Assembly: GCA_002342205.1 (NCBI GenBank)
Contig: DDPN01000001.1
Coordinates: 1-9,847, forward strand
DNA: 9,847 nt
Direction: 5' to 3'
From: Chitinophagaceae bacterium UBA2467
Lineage (GTDB): Bacteria > Bacteroidota > Bacteroidia > Chitinophagales > Chitinophagaceae
Every line of letters begins with the position of its first letter. The first letter of the stretch is position 1. Below are positions 7,551 through 9,847 of the stretch, piece by piece. The notes beneath the pieces were generated by a model that ran no database searches, was not told the DNA's origin, and was given only the letters and a program-made list of their open reading frames with translations. Both the position numbers and the translations under genes were made by a program.

Positions 7551-8483
7551 TTACTTCCTTAGCAAAAAGGTAGCAGGAACGCTAAATCGGCTTCTCCACG
7601 ATTTTTCAGAGTGATCTTGACCCGGCCAGGATTGACTCAACCATTGTTTAGACTTATACCCCTTTTTTAAGATGATAGAATCAACACTTTTTTGGAGTGA
7701 GGCATACATAGTGTCTAAGGTTTCAGTTCCATGATCAAAATAAATCCGATGGTGCTTAGACCCAGGCAATTTTTGCTCTAAATAAGAAAAGAAAGTGCGG
7801 GGCACCGGATTATTTTCCAAGAAAAAAAGTCCAGGCCAGTGGGTAGACAGACAAGCGGCACCTCCAAATAAATTGGGGTATTCACAAAGTGCGTACAGCG
7901 AAATCAATGCCCCCATGCTACTACCCGCCAAAAAAGTGTGAGCTCGGTCAGCTTTTGTAGAATACGTTTTATCTATAAAGGGTTTGAGTTCCTTTGTAAG
8001 AAAGGCTAGATAACGGTCAGATGAGATGGGTATTCCAAAAAAGATAGACTGACCACCACTTCGGTATGCATTGTAAACGATCTCCTGCTCTGTTTTCGTG
8101 AGCGACTCAAATGGTTTTTGAGGAAAGTACTCTGCATGTCTGCTACGTCCTCCATTCCAAATACCTACTACAATGCAGTCTTGAATTTTATTTTGTTCTA
8201 GTAATGAACTCAATGTTTCATCTACACCCCATTCCTGTTTATTCCAAGTAAGTGTGCTGTCAAATAACATTTGCCCGTCTTGCATATACAGTACCGCATA
8301 TTTTTTTTGCGGCGAATAATTGTCAGGAAGCCAAACATCCACATGGCGCGGATTTACGTAGACAGAAGGAAAGTTTTCGTGCCGAATAATTCGTCCACTT
8401 TTTGGTGTGGGTAGTTGAGCATTGGTTTTACAAACAATCAAAAAACCAATTATCAGTAAAGTAGGATGGGAAAACCATTTCAT
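7551..8483 (-). CDS. Exported alpha/beta-hydrolase-fold esterase (putative esterase family, PF00756-like)
   Basis: A 310-residue predicted secreted or periplasmic serine esterase. Residues 1-22 form a signal peptide (MKW start, hydrophobic TLLIIGFLIV core, probable cleavage in TNA-Q). C18 follows V17, which does not fit a lipobox well. The mature part shows features of the esterase D/enterochelin esterase-like family: early strand and turn LPDNY, VLYMQDGQ (about 64-71), the nucleophile elbow GSSMG 187-191 with S189, candidate acid D250 or D257 in YFDHGTETLD, and catalytic H291 in GQDHSEKSW. The substrate cannot be told; relatives act on siderophores, feruloyl or acyl esters. A GTG at 8504 would add seven residues, but the ATG at 8483 gives the classic signal peptide start. 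The gene is divergent from the acyltransferase and its stop is 86 bases upstream of the katG start. Confidence 0.88.
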   Translation of the reverse strand: MKWFSHPTLLIIGFLIVCKTNAQLPTPKSGRIIRHENFPSVYVNPRHVDVWLPDNYSPQKKYAVLYMQDGQMLFDSTLTWNKQEWGVDETLSSLLEQNKIQDCIVVGIWNGGRSRHAEYFPQKPFESLTKTEQEIVYNAYRSGGQSIFFGIPISSDRYLAFLTKELKPFIDKTYSTKADRAHTFLAGSSMGALISLYALCEYPNLFGGAACLSTHWPGLFFLENNPVPRTFFSYLEQKLPGSKHHRIYFDHGTETLDTMYASLQKSVDSIILKKGYKSKQWLSQSWPGQDHSEKSWRSRFSVPATFLLRK

Positions 8484-8554
8484 TGTTGCCTGAAGATAAA
8501 TCACTCTGTTTACATTGAAACACAGAAAGAAGTATCTTGTAAAAAATTCAACGA
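8484..8554. promoter_or_regulatory. Divergent promoter region between esterase and acyltransferase genes
   Basis: This 71-base gap separates two divergent genes and must hold or flank their promoters. I see no perfect TAnnTTTG on either strand; the nearest plus-strand forms are TACATTGA (8511-8518) and TATCTTGT (8533-8540). The gap contains no ATG on the plus strand, which bears on the start codon of the acyltransferase gene. Confidence 0.3.
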
Positions 8555-9124
8555 TTGCAACGCTTTTTTTGGGTTGGACTATTTAAACTTTTGGGTTGGG
8601 ATACTGCGGTGCATTTCCCAAAAGGAGTAAAAAAATGTGTCATTATCGCGGGTCCGCATACCCATTGGATGGATTTTCCAGTGGGGCTTGCTTACAGAAG
8701 TATTCTCCGAATTAATCAAGCACGGTTCCTAGGAAAAAGAGAATTGTTTGATGGACCCTTTGGTTTTTTCTTTCGATGGGTGGGAGGAATACCTGTTGAC
8801 CGATTTAGCAAACATAATGTAGTAGACCAGGTGGTAGATGTGTTAGCATCAAAAGAAGAGATTATGATTGCGCTTTCTCCCGAGGGAACTCGAAAAAAAG
8901 TCGATCGCTTACGTACAGGGTTTTATCACATCGCAAAAAAAGCAGGCATTCCGATTGTAATGATTGGGTTGGATTTTGAAAAACGAAAAGTAGTTGTATC
9001 CGAGCCTTTTTATCCCAGTGACAGTGAAAAAAATGACTTTGAGCATATCCTGCAATTCTTTAAACCTCTTAAAGGAAAGATTCCATCACAAGGGTTTGAA
9101 GGTTTGAAAAATCAATTTGATTGA
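8555..9124 (+). CDS. Small PlsC-like (LPLAT superfamily) acyltransferase
   Basis: A 189-residue acyltransferase of the lysophospholipid acyltransferase superfamily, expected to move an acyl chain from acyl-CoA or acyl-ACP to a glycerophosphate-type acceptor at the inner face of the membrane. It has the catalytic HX4D motif (H35 to D40, in PHTHWMDFP), block II around GKREL (60-64) and GGIPVDR (77-83), block III SPEGTRKK (108-115) and the fourth block AGIPIVMIGLDF (130-141). It is shorter than classical PlsC (about 240 residues) and resembles the compact 1-acylglycerol-3-phosphate acyltransferase-like proteins of Bacteroidota. The start is taken as TTG at 8555: the frame opens only at 8543 after a TAA, and the first in-frame ATG lies inside the HX4D motif. 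The acyl-CoA ligase gene follows after one base. Confidence 0.88.
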   Translation: MQRFFWVGLFKLLGWDTAVHFPKGVKKCVIIAGPHTHWMDFPVGLAYRSILRINQARFLGKRELFDGPFGFFFRWVGGIPVDRFSKHNVVDQVVDVLASKEEIMIALSPEGTRKKVDRLRTGFYHIAKKAGIPIVMIGLDFEKRKVVVSEPFYPSDSEKNDFEHILQFFKPLKGKIPSQGFEGLKNQFD

Positions 9125-9125
9125 A

Positions 9126-9847
9126 ATGATTGAGCCGTATACAACCTATCCAACTATCCTGGAGAAGTTCTATCAATTTGAAAAAGAACAGCCCCATAAA
9201 CTTTTTTTATCTGAACCCGTACAAGGTGTTGCGCAAAATCACACCTGGCAACAAGCAGGGCAACAAATAAGAAAAATGGCAGCTGCTTTATTGCAGTTGC
9301 AATTACCTGTAGGATCTCGCATTGCAATCATTGGAAAGAACTCGCCTCATTGGATAATGGCTGATCTGGCTATTATGATGGCTGGACATATTGCAGTTCC
9401 TGTTTATCCAACAGTGACAGCAAATACATTACAACAAATACTTGAACATAGTGAGAGTCAACTTTTGTTTATTGGAAAATTAGATTCTGTTGATTCAATT
9501 AAAGCAGGAATACCCGTCTCTGTAAAAACGATTTCATTTCCCAATTGGCCTTGGCCAGATTGTATGGGTTGGGATGAGTTCATTGCTTCGGTTCAACCCA
9601 TTTCACAGGATATTTTACCCGATGTAGAGGCACTCAATTGTATTTTATATACCTCAGGTACAACAGGAAGCCCAAAGGGAGTGATGCATACACATTTTGC
9701 ACATAGTTATAGTTTATTAACAGTGATGAAAGCATTAGGCGAAGAGTTGAAGAATGAAGTATTTTTTTCTTACTTGCCACTTAGCCATATTGCCGAGCGT
9801 ATGGTAGTTGAGTATTGTGGCATCTTTACTGGAGGGACAATTTATTC
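9126..9847 (+). CDS. Long-chain acyl-CoA synthetase (AMP-forming), truncated at the window edge
   Basis: The first 240 codons of an AMP-binding enzyme, open to the right edge; the family is usually about 590-640 residues, so more than half is missing. It would activate fatty acids to acyl-CoA by way of an acyl-adenylate. Visible signatures are the phosphate-binding loop YTSGTTGSPKG (175-185) and the motif YLPLSHIAERM (216-226), which is characteristic of the FadD15/long-chain fatty acid synthetase subgroup. IAIIGKNSPHWIMADLAIM (66-84) and the PVYPT stretch (92-96) also fit the adenylate-forming fold. The ATG at 9126 lies one base after the acyltransferase stop, so the two are translated from one message. 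Supplying acyl-CoA to the neighbouring acyltransferase is a reasonable inference. Confidence 0.93.
   Translation, partial: MIEPYTTYPTILEKFYQFEKEQPHKLFLSEPVQGVAQNHTWQQAGQQIRKMAAALLQLQLPVGSRIAIIGKNSPHWIMADLAIMMAGHIAVPVYPTVTANTLQQILEHSESQLLFIGKLDSVDSIKAGIPVSVKTISFPNWPWPDCMGWDEFIASVQPISQDILPDVEALNCILYTSGTTGSPKGVMHTHFAHSYSLLTVMKALGEELKNEVFFSYLPLSHIAERMVVEYCGIFTGGTIY

Noticed and set aside
7500..7560. GTTC/GAAC inverted repeat after the esterase gene as a terminator
   Set aside because: The arms are only four bases with a long spacer and no following T-run.
8635..8715. A 26-codon frame inside the acyltransferase gene, preceded by AAGGAG
   Set aside because: It is out of frame with the conserved HX4D acyltransferase motif, very short and without features; kept only as a decoy start.

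Overview
The window looks like ordinary chromosomal DNA from a Bacteroidota bacterium, most likely of the Chitinophagaceae/Sphingobacteriia type. This is an inference from several clues. The DNA is AT-rich and Shine-Dalgarno sequences are mostly absent. There is a clear TAnnTTTG-type -7 element upstream of the response regulator. One exported protein has a signal peptide ending in NAQ, and the protein sequences have a Bacteroidota character. No rRNA, tRNA, CRISPR array, insertion sequence or phage gene was seen. No gap between genes exceeds about 120 bases.

Layout. A possible start of a further gene lies at the left edge on the minus strand (1-51). Next, on the minus strand, is a large UvrD/PcrA-type helicase fused to a RecB-like PD-(D/E)XK nuclease (76-3237). 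It is divergent from a small SRPBCC-fold protein on the plus strand (3299-3775). That gene converges, with one base between stop codons, on a NarL/LuxR-type response regulator (3777-4439, minus). A minus-strand pair follows in transcription order: the catalase-peroxidase katG (5245-7464) and a membrane-anchored TPR protein (4558-5208), 36 bases apart. Upstream of katG is an exported esterase of the alpha/beta-hydrolase fold (7551-8483, minus). Divergent from it is a plus-strand pair for lipid metabolism: a small PlsC-like acyltransferase (8555-9124) and a long-chain acyl-CoA synthetase cut by the right edge (from 9126).

How the genes work together. The acyltransferase and acyl-CoA ligase are one nucleotide apart and almost certainly form one operon for activating and transferring acyl chains. 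KatG and the TPR protein probably share a transcript, which makes the TPR protein a candidate accessory factor in oxidative stress; this is context only. The helicase-nuclease, SRPBCC protein, response regulator and esterase show no obvious functional link to each other.

I found no convincing undescribed multi-gene system. The points most worth a second look are the unusual cysteine arrangement at the end of the helicase-nuclease, a perfect small palindrome just upstream of katG, the katG-TPR coupling, and the obligatory non-ATG start of the acyltransferase.
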